Shown piece after piece: positions 34,127 through 47,295 of a stretch of 64,000 nucleotides of DNA. The position numbers and the translations under genes are program-made. How positions within the stretch are numbered: position 1 is the stretch's first letter; the number at the start of each line of letters is the position of its first letter. The notes beneath the pieces are model-generated. The model had not been told where the DNA came from, made no database searches, and saw only the letters and a program-made list of their open reading frames with translations. The DNA is from Inonotus obliquus (lineage: Eukaryota > Basidiomycota > Agaricomycetes > Hymenochaetales > Hymenochaetaceae). The stretch lies in the NCBI GenBank assembly GCA_032164295.1, contig JAJHTX010000010.1, forward strand, positions 1,674,001 through 1,738,000. The letters are read 5' to 3'.

Positions 34127-37100
34127 GGAAAAGACCTTGTCGTACCAAAGAAATTAGAAGGCAAGAATGTGATTGAAGTAGAGTTTTAGGTTCAGCTGGT
34201 TGAACTGCGGAAAGACAGGGAAAGTTGTTTCCGCATACAGAGGCTGGTGCCGATCGGACGAGTAGCCGAACCCTCGGATGCGTCTGTTCGCGCGTGTCTA
34301 TGTCTATATCTCGGTCCGTTGTCTTCGAGTGGATGCGCGTAAACGCCGGAACGAACGTCTCCATTATTATCAACACGGACACTGGGGATCCGGACTTCAT
34401 GCTCATGATCACCGCAACTGGTTTTGCGACGGACGCGGACAGATGACCAAACGCAATTCATACTTTTGCCTCGCGGATTTTGACCCAGAACCCTCGAGTA
34501 CGCGCAACGGATGACCAAATAACTCTTACGCGTGCTTTCACTTTCGCGATACCTCAATCTTACGCACTCTGACTTTGTAAAGAGCGATGAAATTTCACCC
34601 AGCGATACCGATTCTTTCACAGGCTTCCTATCTTGACGTGGGAATGCCATCTCACCGCCTTTCGATGCTATCTGCCCTGTATCACTCAGCTTCCCTTTTC
34701 CATTCCCACTCCCGCTCTCACACTCACACTCGAACAATCGGATCATGAGACGTGCAAGGACTGCGTGCGGTCGTTTGCGCCTCAATTAAACAATTCGACT
34801 ACGCAACTATCATAACTCGATACACCACGCAGTCATGATCCGACTTAACGCATCATTTTTTCCCGTTATACTTTCCCGTTGACAGTTTTATCTCATTTTC
34901 GAACGGGCGTAGTTCTGCGGAATTCATTTTAATTCCCGGATTTTTACCTGGATTACCTAAATCATCGTCACTCCGATACAAGCTCTTTTCCTCTGGGTTG
35001 ACAATATCTGCTTTCCCTCTTCCCTCTCCAGAGACATCCCCTTCTATTTCCCGTTCCTTTTTTCGTTTTTCTTCTGACATCATCCTGCAGTCATTGTTTT
35101 CTTCCTGATCATTCGCAACGTATTTTGAAACTAGACCCCATTCATACATACCAACGCATAGGAGCATAGGAGCATAGGAACGCGCATGCATGCCCGCATC
35201 ATACATACCCTTTAGTCAACTCCCTCTCCCCCCAATAATCTTCATCAGTTTATTCATCATGATGCCCAATATCGATGACGATTAAAATCGAGTCTCTCCA
35301 CTGTTTGTTTACAGTCTAACCCCTTTTTTTCTCACTTTGTTGTTTTTGTTTTTTGGTCCTAGGCCAAGGACAGGGGCCATGACATGACATGTTCGAATTG
35401 ATGTTTCGTTTTGTTCATTTCCGTATTCACGTTCTTCATGCCCATGCCGATGTTCACGCCTTTTTATGATTTGATTACGAGTTTCGTATCCACGTTGTTG
35501 ATTTTTCATGTGTTGTCGTTTGTCATTTCTCGTTCTCGTCTCTCGTGTTTGTGCTGCTGTTGTTGGATGCATATGCATATGGACTTTTGTTCGCTTTTCG
35601 TTTTTTCGTTTGGTGTTTACTGTCTGGTGTTATGTCATTGTTCATTGTCGTTGTCATGTTTCTGTCCGTCCGGTATCAGATATCAGATATCACTTTTATT
35701 TCTTGACCTTCCAAGTATCATGTATCGTGTTTCGTACATATATATACACATAATTGTCTTGACGATGTTATGGTGCAGCACATACTGCGCAGTACTATGT
35801 TTCGGAGTGCGTAGTGCGTAGTGCGACGGATGAATCCGAGTTCTTTACGCTTTTACTCTTTACGCCTTTGATACTCCCAAGTACTTACTGTACAACGTAA
35901 TGACGGGATCTGTGAGAAATATACGCCTCATCCCCAGATCCCCAAGATATTGTATTTTGCCTGAGGCTAATTGCGTATTGAATATGAAGTCCGAGTCATC
36001 GCTTCCGTTACCTCCCGTCCCGGACTACGGACTACTGGAGTCAGAGTTAGAGCTATTATACCTCTCCTCTCTTTTCGCCTCTTCCCTCTGATTAATATCG
36101 AGAACACAGCATGAGCACCGGTTGTGGAAATATAAGGGACATGGGGTATGGGAGGGTGAGGTGGAGTATGATAGTATCATAGCATGGATCGGATTCGGAT
36201 TCAAATCGTAGATGCATTGATCTGAAGGGAAGGGATCCTGGATCCACGATCGGACGTATGTACTCGAATCTCAATTCTCAAGTCAGCTATGCTTCCGGAC
36301 TCGAATTGAATTCAAGAGCAAGAGCAAGTTCCTATGTATCGCTGTGTCAATACCCGAGGCTGAACGTTAGCTGGGTGAGCGACTTAATAGTTGGGTACGC
36401 CGAATGCCGAATGTGGCTATGTGGCCGGGAGATGTGGCTGGGAGATGTGGCTAATGATATGATATGATAATGATCTGACATAAAGCTGGTACCTAGGTGG
36501 GCGAGGGACCAGGGCACATCTGGCGTATGGGGTACGTATGAACTAGGTACACTTATCATAAACACGTTCATTCATTAATTATCGATCGATTTAGAGCTCC
36601 CTCGTTCGGACGGCTCGGACGGCTTGGGGCGTTCGGGGTGGAACGGACTCTCTTTGGAGTCTGGTGTCTGGTGTCTGTTTCTGGAGCCTGAACGCTGAAC
36701 ACTACTGCACTGCAAATAATAATACCTCGTCCTCGTCCTCGTCCGTCCGTTCGTTTTGCGCTCGATATTAATCATATCTCGATGAACTCCGATTCTGACT
36801 CGGAGGATACGGATACGGATACGGATATGAAAGAGGCGGTGAGTTGTGAACGAGAGTGCATGCGCCTTGGACTGGACTGAGCGGAGCGGAGTGGTGTATT
36901 GTATTGAGTACTGAGTATTGAGTTGGAGCAGGAGCGGAAGTTAATCCTATCGCGTCTCTATCTCTAATCCTAATCCCTAATTGACATGGCGTGGGCGTCC
37001 TTGTGAGCCCTTGTGATTGATTGAATTGAAAAGCTGGAGTGGATGGAGAGAATGGAGCAGCTGACTGCTGACTAAGTGGTGCTTTACAGTTTATCAATCA

Positions 37101-40100
37101 TCTTTAGTAGTTACATAAGAACTTTTCCCATAGCCGTTCGTCGATTATCATATCGTTCAGAGCTAGCCGTTCCATCTCTAACTGACTAACAAACTAGTAT
37201 AGTACTGACAGGACTACTATACTAATGTTCACTCCTGGGCCGACGACTTGGCTCTAGCGATCTATCGGAGTTTGGTCTTACACAACAGAAAGCAACAAGC
37301 AACAAGCAACTCTAGACTCTCTCTCTTTCTTTCGGTACCTCTTTCGGTGCCTGTTACTTGTTTCCCGGTCCTGGTCATGGCGTGTAGTACACGTCTCCGC
37401 CTTTTCGCCGCGTTCTGTTCTCGATAACGCATAAGGCATAACGCAATGCCGTCTTAGGCCTGCCGTACGCGTGTTGATTGACGCTCATGCTGTCATACAT
37501 GCATACTCTCATATTCTCATACTCTCGTACTATTTTGACTCGCGGATGTGGGGAAATTGAAACGCACACGCACGCGCACTGATCGAAGTGTGGGGTCCGG
37601 GGAATTAACATTGGCGTGCGTATTCTAATGCACATGTGCTAAGGCTAAGGTTGGTGTTGGTGCGTTGGGGAGATGGGGAGATGGGAGATGGGAGATAAGG
37701 AGAGTTGACTCCGACTCCGGAGGGAAGGGGAGTGAGAAAGGGAAGAAACGGGGTTTGAGAATGGAGTTTGAGAATGAGAAGGCTTGATCATCAGAACTTC
37801 GCACGGAACTTGGACCATGACCATGCGACATAGGTGTGTCTAATCTCTACGACTCTATGGCCGAGAACAGATGCTTATTCTATTCAGCTTTTGCATGGGA
37901 ACCTCCGCTATCATTCATTCATGACCTAGCGCTAACGTCCTGAGTCCTGAGAGAGGAACCGAAACTTACTCGGCATGACGCACGATGCATGATGCACGAT
38001 GCACGATGCACGACACTTTTCTTTTGGAGCAGCACTCTCTGGATAAAACTCAATTTCGAATTGTTGGTTCGTTCGTTCGTTCGTTCGTTCGGTTATTACT
38101 CTACTATCAATGGTTATTCTCCTCGACTCGTTGTAAAAATTGGTGATCGATGGTTTGCTTATGCTTATGCATCCGATCATTCAAATCCAAATCAATTTCT
38201 ATTTTCTCTCTCTCTCTCTCTCGACTCGGATGAATTGACTCTTGACTTTTTGCAATGGTCTAAGCGCCGCTGCCGTTATCTGAATTCTGAATTCTGAATT
38301 CTGAAAGCGAACGCTTCAGTTAGTCCTAAGCCTAATCCTCACCTCACACCTCAGTTCTTCTTAGTTCTTAGTCTTATCTAATACCTGACCTGACCTGACC
38401 TGAGCCGAATTTACTCTCATCTTCCACCTTCTCGTCTTCGTCTTGACTTCGAGTTCCATCGTGATTATGCGATTATGCGATTATAGCTGCGAGTATGCGC
38501 TAACTGCGATCAGGCGGAACGCATCAACGCATCAACTCAGTCCCAGTCTTAGTTGACCGAGAACCAAGGACCGGAGTGTAATATACCCGCTGATTTTGTG
38601 TTGGGGGAGGGTAAAATGATAGAATGGTAGATGTGTAGAATGGTAGAGGTGATGGCAGATGCTATGTCCGCAATTCGCAATTCGCAATCCGCAATCCGCA
38701 TTCTTCGCTGTTATCATCTCGATTCTTCTGGCATTTGGAGTAGACGGCGCGTTTTCTTTTTTTTTGCAAGTTGTACGTGGCTTGGACTACATCACACCGT
38801 TATGGCTATGGTTCATTGGACGTTTTGTATCTATTCAGCAGCAGATGAGAAATGGGAAACGAGACTCAAGCCACCCTCAGTCGGAATTGATATTGATATT
38901 GATACGGTACATGTAGGAGGTTTGTTCCAGACGGACGCCAGATTCCTTCAGTTATTGATTTTACCCTCTTCTACTGATACTGATACTGATACTGATGATT
39001 TTCGGATCCTGTGTAACTTGTCATATCCATTAGGTCCGAGGTATGAGTTGATCTCGTGCGTCGTGAGTCTAGTCGAGATTCGTGAATCGAGAGGAGAGAG
39101 GAGAGGGGAGATGGACACATTACACGTTCAAGTCAGAAACCGAATTTAATTTCGATTTCGAGTTCATTCGAGTAAGATGGATGATGAATGATGGATGCGT
39201 CCGCAAGTACAAGTGCTTATTGAAGACTTGAAGAGTTGAAGAGTTGAAGAGGGAGTTGCGGTTGCGGTTGCGGCGAACAGGCGAACAGGAAGACGGGGGA
39301 CGAGAGAAGGGGATGAGAGACGGGGAGATCGTATCAGCGTTAGGAAATGGAAATGGGATAGGGATAGGAGTGGAATGGAATGGGAATGGGAAAAGGAAAA
39401 GAGTATGGGAACGGTGAAGGTCCAGGGCGGGAAATTCCACGGCTGAATCGTATCATCATGCATGTACGTTTTGTATATTCGACGTCGATGTCTATTGAAT
39501 TCCTCCTTCCTCCTTTCTCCCATCGGAAGTCAGAAATTTCGAAGGATTGGATTATGTGCGATGCGATTGTTCGATTGTGCCGACTGAGTTTTCTCTAGTG
39601 AACGCGTAATGCTCTAATGGAGTATTCGTGAGTGATCATCGAAGGTGGGTGATGCAGTGGGATTACGGTGCTTTGATGGTATGGTATGATTGAAGTGCTG
39701 GAATGGAATGATACCTTGCTGTATAGAGTTCATTTGAGTAGAATTGGACGACAAATCGTCCCAGTACGGACGGAACAAACACAACATTTTCGTTTTTCGC
39801 TTTTCGCTTTTTACCTTGTTTACCTCACTTCTGTCTTTGGCTTTACCTTTGAATGACTGGGATTAGGTTACGTTCTCCCCATCGGGTTTACAGCGGATAA
39901 CGGGTATACCACTTTCTACGTACGATACGATAGTCGGTTGGATGATGCACGGATGTACCTTTCGCACGCGTGAATGTGGGGAGTAGAAAAAGGTAAAAGA
40001 AAAGGCAAGTCTAGAATAGATATGTTCGGCATCGGCACCGTGACGTGACATATGTTCGAACATGCGATAAAGGTGTGTCCTTTTCCGTTTTGTGTGCGTC

Positions 40101-43100
40101 ATAGCTGGTGACTTTGTACCTTTCTATTTCTATGCGTACAGAGCTAGCGCTGTTGAGAGAACGCTTGGGTGTGGGACCGTGACAATGCAATAATGCCAAT
40201 CGTAAGTCTGGTTTATCCACCGGTGGTGTGTCTCGTGACTTATACCTGGTGGAAAAGGATTAATGTTGCCAGTGCTTACCTTCTTACTTGCCTCCGAGGG
40301 ACCAGGGTTGGTTTGAAGCACCGCCGTTCGCCATTCGGCATTTGCATTCAGCATTCAGCATTCAGCAGTCGGTGTTCGGTATTCGGTATCCGGCTTCAAG
40401 CTTGAGTACATGTTTGTGTCCGATTCACGCTTTAGCCTTGATGCCTGTGGGTCCAGTGTCCACTCTATTTCCCTAGGCCTGTGCCTGTGCAGTGCGGATG
40501 ATAACGATTCGATTCACATTATGCTGATCTCTTGGTCCTAGGCGGCTAGGACCTCTCCGTCCGCAGTCCGCAGACGGCGAATATTAATATTTGTTCATTC
40601 GGATTCAGGCTGCATGCATGCCGGGTGGCATATATGCATGTCTCGTGGTGCGTGGTGCGTGGTATGTATGATTTCTGACTTTGATCTTTTCTTTTGAATG
40701 TATTTAGTGGATAATGCCATGGTGTACGAGTCTAGGCTTGTTCAGTAGCCTGGAAGTTTCTCGAACGGCGATGCGACGGTTAAAGATTAGGACCTTGGAA
40801 GTTGGAACCTACTCGGGAGATTTCGAGTTTTGTGGTGGTACGCCGTTCTTCCGTGGCGTGGTGTAATATTGGTCGCTCGTAACTGATGTGAGTTTTTGTT
40901 TGTTTGTTGTCCTCGCCTTTCGCTTTTAGGTTTTTGCTCTTATCTTCTCGTTCACTGGTTCACTGTGACTGTAACTGTAAAGACTCCGTGTCGGCGTTTG
41001 TGGGTGTAGAGTGTAGAGTGTACCGTTATTGCGTCGCTCGGCATCATACATCATACATCATACATTCAGTCGCGCTGTTACTCCGTCGAGTCTGACGGCG
41101 TCTAACTCGGACTCTGACTATCTGACACGAACTCGGACTCTGAGTGTCTGACACAGGACTTGAGCTTGAGCTTGAGCAAACTAATCCAATCCAAGACCCG
41201 CTGATATGCTAAGAGTCTAAGACCTTTTAGGTATTGCTTTCCGTCACTGGCACGATAACCCACTCTGAGTCTGAGTCTGAGTCTGATATGCTATTCAGTA
41301 CCTCTCTTCCTTTCCTTTCCTTTCCTTTCGGACTCGGATTTGAGAAGTTGAACAGGCTGTATTTGGTGCGAGTTTCACGGAGAAGGGAGAAGGAGAAGGG
41401 AGAAGAGGACAGAATTCGGTATAGCCTATCAGTTGTTGTACCTCGGCTTGACTCTTGTTTGTTGGTGGTATACTGTACTTGCTCTGTGCGATGTGCGTAT
41501 CTTTGGAGCTGGGGGATAGAGATCCTCGGTTCCTCAACTCCTCGACTTGCGAGTCGTGAGTCGTGATCGTGCATCTATACTGAAAGAGGCCATGACCGCT
41601 ACGATCTACGATTTGCCTTCAGACGGGAAGATCTTCAATAGGAATAGGAAAGAGGATAGAGGGAAGAGGAAGGATAGAATGTACGTATTACATAATCATT
41701 TGAAAGTTGGAGCGTGTTTGTGGTTGGTAGTTTTTGATGCTCTATGACGTCTTTCTCCTTCCTCTTTTCCTACTTTTTCCTGTTCCTGTTTTTTCCCTCT
41801 TTCTGTTCCTTATCGTCCGGGACGTACTAACATACGTATGCGTGTCATGATGTCATGATTCCATGATGATGTACAGGATCCTCGTCTCGGATACCGCTCT
41901 ACCCACGAGACACGAGACACGAGATGTTTTGAATTTGAGTCGTGTGCGCTCTTGCGGATTGCGAAATGCGAATTGTGGTCCAATGGTGATTGTTGGATGT
42001 GGATGTTGGATTCGTGAACTCGTGATCAATAGGTGAGGAGGACTTGCGCTTAACTCTTCCAATTTCTATCCTCTCACCTCTCACCTCGCCAATACTAATA
42101 TTATTCCCTGAATAGACCCGGAGTGGAAAGGAAAAGAAAGTTCGGAATGACGTAGTTTCCCCAACCTCCCCACGGCCACGGGACTTTTTGTTTTCTTCTT
42201 CTTCCTTACTTTGTGGAAGTTTACGTTTGGACTCGGAGGTACTTTCTTTTTCCCTCGGGTATCTGGTTGAGTGAGTAGTGAAGTTATGGAGTTACAAAGT
42301 TACGGACCTGAGAATAAGCACCACCAATTGACGAACTGCTATTCTGTGGAAATGACTATACCTTGGAATCAGGTATTTTTGCCGTGTCGAGTGCCGGTTT
42401 TTGAACTTGAACTTGGATTCGGAAGGAGACTCGAACTCGGAATGCTTGGGATAGACGCAACATGTTACAGTTCAGACGCGGAGATAAACAGGGTTTAGGT
42501 TTTTCTTCTTCATGATTAATGATAGGTATGATGTTATATTTTATGGTCTTGTGACGATGCACGCAAGCGTAGACTGAAAGCCCGTGAACAGCGTCTGGGA
42601 CTCGGAATCCGAGTTAGCAAGGAAGAGTTCATGTGCATGAGGGATGCACGGCGCACGTTGAGTATGCATGGTCGTTCCAATGATATGATACCAATGATAT
42701 GATACGATGCTTCCCCGTGGGGTCAGTCAACTCGGTACGGACATCCAAGCCGTACATATTCAAGTTAGTTCCCAAGCATTCCAACTCCTCCTCCGACTCC
42801 TCCTCCGAATCTAGAAAGAAACCTTACAAGCTTACCTTTCATTTCATTTCCGAGGACCAAGGCCCGAGACCTGAGACGTTCCAAATGTCGTGTCCGCGTC
42901 GTGCACAAGTACTCTCGGTCCCTTTCCCATTCGATAAGAATTAGTCTATTTGATAAGTCGGAAATGATAAGCTGGTCAGTACTAGTGAATCCGAGGATAA
43001 CGAAGGTTCTGTCGCCGGCAGTCAACAGAATGGATGCAGCGCGGCGTAATTTGACATGTGAGAGTGTAGGTAGTAACTAGTAGGTAGTAAGGATGTCGTT

Positions 43101-43237
43101 TCTTTTGTGGCTTGGTTGTCGAAGAGTGCTAGTGTAGGGTTGGGTGTGAGGTTGGAAGATGAAGGGATGAATAATTTGATCAACGGATTGGACAGAAGTC
43201 ACTACTGTTATAAATACAAAGAATTAATTTAGTTATT
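34127..43237. repeat. 9.1-kb gene-free tract of many different microrepeats
   Basis: No ORF over about 200 codons and no recognisable protein occurs on either strand. The sequence is dotted with short tandem arrays of unrelated units. Examples: CCTCGT x3 (36724-36742), GGATAC x3-4 (36804-36828), GCACGAT-type x4 (37978-38013), TTCG x6 (38067-38091), TC x9 (38205-38222), TGAATTC x3 (38281-38304), CTGAC x4 (38384-38404), GATTATGC x3 (38463-38484), CGCAATT/CGCAATC x4 (38669-38700), TGATAC x4 (38974-38998), TTGAAGAG-type x4 (39222-39251), GTTGCG x3 (39255-39273), ATTCAGC x3 (40345-40366), CATACAT x3 (41044-41066), GCTTGA x3 (41159-41177), GTCTGA x4 (41262-41286), CTTTC x4 (41308-41329). It may hold a long non-coding transcript or regulatory DNA; I cannot tell which. 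Confidence 0.65.
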
Positions 43238-43317
43238 GGCGAGATGGCCGAGCGGTCTAAGGCGCTGGAATCAGGATCCAGTCCGAAAGGGCGTGGGTTC
43301 GAATCCCACTCTCGTCA
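43238..43317 (+). tRNA. trnL(CAG): tRNA-Leu (anticodon CAG)
   Basis: Folds as a class II tRNA: acceptor GGCGAGA pairs with TCTCGTC, discriminator A at 43317. D arm GCCGAGCGGTCTAAGGC, anticodon stem CTGGA/TCCAG with loop ATCAGGA (anticodon CAG), extended variable arm CCGAAAGGG, T arm GTGGG-TTCGAAT-CCCAC. There is no intron. Internal A box (TGGCCGAGCGG) and B box (GGTTCGAATCC) are present. It lies on the same strand and only 36 bp upstream of the deacetylase start codon. Confidence 0.97.
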
Positions 43318-43353
43318 TAAACATGTCACAGAAACTTTTTCCATCTTTTAAGG

Positions 43354-44384
43354 ATGGATAGACAACACAATGGATCATTCGCAAGAGTCGGTTACGTGGT
43401 CTCGCAGGAGCTCGTCAAAGTACTTCATGTCATTCTCTCTGGAATTCAGTATTCTGATAGTCGATTTTATGGTTTTGTTTTCAGATCTCATCTCTCCTCC
43501 CGAGTAACAAGAACCGCTCATTCGTTGTTCACTCGTTAATCAAGTGTCTCGGACTTCTCGCATCGCCTCCGCCTGAATGCGGTGGGCAGGCATATGGACC
43601 TGCAGAACCGACTCTGCGGATTGTTCGACCGCGATTGGCCTCGGTACAGGAACTTTGTTTGTATCATGATCGGGACTATGTTGAGTTTGTTTTGATGGAT
43701 GGGCGAATTGGGAACACATCAGGAGATGGGGATGGGGTTGATGCGCTGGCTTCTGAGTTTGGGATTGAGGATGTGAGTGTGGTCTCTTCTCTATCAATTT
43801 CTCGTCACTAGTATGCGATTTGTGGATTGATCTTTGATGATGGTGTGTAGGACTGTCCGCCATTCGTAGGTATGGGTAGGTATGTCCGGTTGGTTGCTGG
43901 TTCTACACTTTGTGCGGTCGATGTGCTCAAGTCGGGGGAGGTGGATGTTGCTATTGCTTGGGATGGTGGACGGTGCGTGTGTTTCCTTCCTTCCAAGCTT
44001 CAATGAATATTCTCAATCTCAAGACACGATCTTTGCAGACATCACGCACAGAAAGGCCGCGCAGCAGGGTTCTGCTACGTAGCAGACTGCATACTCGCTA
44101 TCCTCTCACTCAAACGCGGCTTCACGCTGTCTGGACATCCTGCTAGTGCTAGTGAAAGAAAGACTCGGAAGCCGCGTGTTATGTATCTTGATCTCGATTT
44201 ACACTTCTCCGACGCGGTTTCGGAGTGTTTTTACAAGTCGTCGGGGTCTCAGGGGAATGCATCTTCGCAAGTGCTGACTTTGTCGATACACTATACGGCA
44301 CCGGGGTTTTACCCTCCTCATCCTCTCGCGTCGTTGCCTGATTCTGCTGCGAGTACTGGTACTAGTGACGAGTCGACACCTTCT

Positions 44385-44418
<34 letters not shown>

Positions 44419-45072
44419 TGGAATTCGACCCTTTCACGCTTTCTCTTCCATTAAAACAAGGTGCCTCCGCGAAGACGTTTGCCCGAATCTGGCCCATCGT
44501 TGAAAGAGTAAAGGATGTGTTCAATCCTGATTACGTTATTGTACAGTGTGGGACGGACGGGCTGGCTGGGGACCCGCATGGGATATGGAATTGGAGTATA
44601 GGCGGTGGCGTTGGCGTAGGCTCTGAGAGTGAGAAGGGGACTTTGGATTGGTGTGTGGGTGAGGTTGTGAATAAGTGGGGGGTGAAGGTCTTGCTTCTAG
44701 GCGGAGGTGAGTTTTCGTGTTGAGTTTCTTGTGCGCAGTGTGATGGATGATGCGTGGATTGATATTAGGTGGTTATAACTCTCCGAATACAGCTAGGGCT
44801 TGGGCGAAACTAACGTCAGTTGCTGTAAGTCTTTTCCAGCTTTTAGAAGTTGGAGATTTCTCAATTTATGTGGTTCTCAGCTCAAACGATATCTTCCTGC
44901 TGACACTCCGATTCCGGACCACTCGGCGTTTCCACTTTATGCGCCTTCGTTCATGTTGGACGTCCCGGCTGGTAACATGAGAGATGAGAACTCGGAAGAG
45001 TATCTTCGTGGTGTTGAGGAGGTGTATTCTGTTGTGATAGAGAGACTTGGGGAAAGATGTGTTGGAGTATAG
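43354..45072 (+). CDS. Class I histone deacetylase (HDAC8/Hos1-like)
   Basis: Exons 43354-43419, 43485-43772, 43851-43972, 44039-44706, 44769-44824 and 44881-45072 give 463 aa. It is a zinc-dependent lysine deacetylase. Visible catalytic features: the paired histidines in WDGGRHHAQKGRAAGFCY, zinc ligands in YLDLDLHFSDAV (Asp-X-His), the third zinc Asp in QCGTDGLAGD, and the transition-state Tyr in LLGGGGYNSP. The N-terminal GYVVSQELVK-ISSLLPSNKNRS and the phrase LHFSDAV favour the HDAC8/Hos1 branch over Rpd3/Hos2. An insertion between blocks carries 11 consecutive Asn encoded by pure AAC repeats and two Ser/Thr/Pro-rich segments. The start codon lies 36 bp after tRNA-Leu, so the 5' untranslated leader is very short or overlaps the tRNA gene. 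Confidence 0.93.
44385..44417 (+). repeat. (AAC)11 trinucleotide run inside the deacetylase
   Basis: Eleven uninterrupted AAC codons encode an Asn tract in a surface insertion of the deacetylase. The absence of synonymous AAT codons suggests recent slippage expansion and likely length variation between strains. Confidence 0.97.
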
Positions 45073-45288
45073 GATGTTCCTGGTTTAAAGTAACCTTGTG
45101 TGCATTATTACCATGGTCTTGTTGAAAAACGCGAGTGAAATTGAAATTTGCGACGCGGTCGCGGTGGTGCACGATTCACGTGCTCGCATGATGCGCGTTT
45201 CGGTCATGGACGGATGGACGGAAACAACGGATTTTCAGACTGTCACAACCATCTTTTCAACGTTGCGTTCAATCTTCCGAGAAAAAAA

Positions 45289-46931
45289 ATGGGATTCCCA
45301 GACTTCATTCAAAGTAAACACCATCCAACCTCTCAAGCACCACATTATATACTTATTCCCAACTTACTTTGACAGCTATCCCGAAGCCATGGTTGTCGCT
45401 CGTCGTGGTCGCCGGGCTCTTCACACTCACCAAATTCAGCTTGAAAACTCTAGGAGTCGTTCTGCAGACGTTTGTCATCCCCGGTAAATCGGTATGTTAT
45501 GCGGCGTTTTCATTTACTACGATGTTGTTGTTGGTGAAGGTGATGGTGAAAGCTGATATGTGAACTGTTAGTTAAAGAGGTATATGAACCGGTCTGGTGG
45601 AGGGTCTTGGGCAGGTGCGTTTCACATATTTACTTTTGCTCGGATCGAGAGTTTGTACTGACCTCTCCTCTATTTGAATAGTGATTACTGGTGCGACGGA
45701 TGGGATAGGAAAGGAGTTTGCGGTGCAGATTGCCAAGAAGGGGTTCAATATTCTGCTTGTAAGCAGGTCGCAGGGGAAACTTGATATTGCAGCGAGTGAA
45801 ATCGGTGCGTGCGTTTCCCTGTCATGTCACTGCTTTTTTGTATATTGGCTGATGGGTATTAATATGAAGAAGCGCAGGCGAAAGTCAAGACGAGGACTGT
45901 GGCCATTGATTTTGCTGCGCCTACGGAAGAGAACTACAAGTCGTTGGCAAGTGCTTGTGATGGTTTGGACATTGGTGTTTTAGGTACGTAACGCTGTCTC
46001 TTTCAGAAGTGACTGTGAAAGAGATGTGAATGCTCAAAAGCTTCGTGCATTAGTCAATAACGTTGGTCGATCACACGAGTTCCCTGTATCGTTCGCGGAG
46101 ACGCGGTTGGAAGAGATGCAGGGGATTATCAACGTCAATACTCATGCTACGCTCCGTGTCACTCAGATAGTTCTGGGAAATATGTTGCAGCAGTGAGCAG
46201 GCCTCTCACAATAGCAGCTTCTTAGAAGTCTGGTATTCATTTAATTGTCTAGACGCCGTGGTCTCATCTTTACAGTCACCTCTTTTGCTGGAGCGATCCC
46301 GTCACCCTTGCTAGCAACTTACTCGGCATCCAAGGCTTTCCTACAAACTTGGTGTGATGCTTTACAGTCTGAGCTTAAGGGAAACGGTGTAGATGTTGAA
46401 TGTGTTTCTACTTATTTCGTGGTATGTCTTTGACCTCGTTTTGATAATTCGACTCCATTGATTATACCGGATTATACTCTAGGTTTCTAATATGTCGCGT
46501 ATTCGACGCCCTTCGATGCTCATCCCGTCTCCGAGGCCGTATGTGACATCCGTTCTGAAGAAAATTGGTCTTCCATGTGGGGCGTTGTGGACAGGTTGGT
46601 CATTTCCGCTGTTCTCTTGTGTGATCTCATCCAAACTGCAAACTGAATGATCGCCTCTGCCTCTCTTCTTGTTCATCTGTATAGGTCGTCCGTCAACCTC
46701 GACGCCCTTCTGGTCTCATGCGCTGCTTGACTACCTCATCAATGTGATAGATTCGAAGCCGGGGTTCATCGCATACACTTTGAGTATGTGTCACTTTACC
46801 ACTTTCCTCCGACAATGATCAAGCTGATGATAATGATTCTCATAGACCTGCACAAAGATATCCGGCGCCGAGCTCTGCGTAAGAAGGAGCGTGAGGCAGC
46901 CGCTGCTGCAGCCGCATCAAAGAAGGACTAG
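45289..46931 (+). CDS. IFA38: Very-long-chain 3-ketoacyl-CoA reductase
   Basis: Ten exons (45289-45313, 45376-45491, 45572-45614, 45682-45804, 45870-45983, 46054-46192, 46253-46421, 46483-46594, 46685-46783, 46846-46931) give 341 aa. It is the second enzyme of the ER fatty-acid elongation cycle and reduces 3-ketoacyl-CoA with NADPH. An N-terminal membrane segment ([15 protein letters not shown]) precedes the Rossmann motif [14 protein letters not shown], then [24 protein letters not shown] and the catalytic [11 protein letters not shown]. The C-terminus ends [16 protein letters not shown], a lysine-rich tail like the ER-retention signals of the family. The length fits fungal and plant homologues. 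The small first exon is supported by phase and by MGFPDFIQT leading into the membrane segment. Confidence 0.93.
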
Positions 46932-47295
46932 CTACTGTCTTTTCTCACGTCTTTACGATCACTCCGCGAATGACATTCAGTTTGTTACGTTCTTTTAATA
47001 TGTAGTTATATTTCAGTACCAAGGATGTTGTAGAGGGTATAATAAAAGGTGGTTTCGAAGAATGACATGGTATGCAACGAGTACAGTATTCGTCGTATAT
47101 TAATTGAACGTTCGCCTATCAAGAAAATAAAAAAGGGAAGACTGGGGATGTGAAGGTGTAACTATCGTGAGGAATGATGACGAGAGGAACCGAGCAAGGG
47201 GGAAAAGAACCAGTCTGCAATAATCTACCTAGAGAGAGAGATTGAGAAAAGGGAGTCGTCGTCGTCGTGAAGAAAGAAATGAAAGAACCAAATCA
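46932..47295. other. Convergent 3' region
   Basis: These 364 bases separate the stop codons of two convergent genes and must hold both 3' ends. An AATAAAAGG at about 47040 and an A-rich run near 47125 (AAGAAAATAAAAAAGG) are possible processing signals. No gene seen. Confidence 0.4.

Noticed and set aside
34127..43237. Microrepeats as CRISPR, telomere or centromere
   Set aside because: Units differ at every site, have no spacers and no long-range period; the context is eukaryotic with housekeeping genes on both sides.
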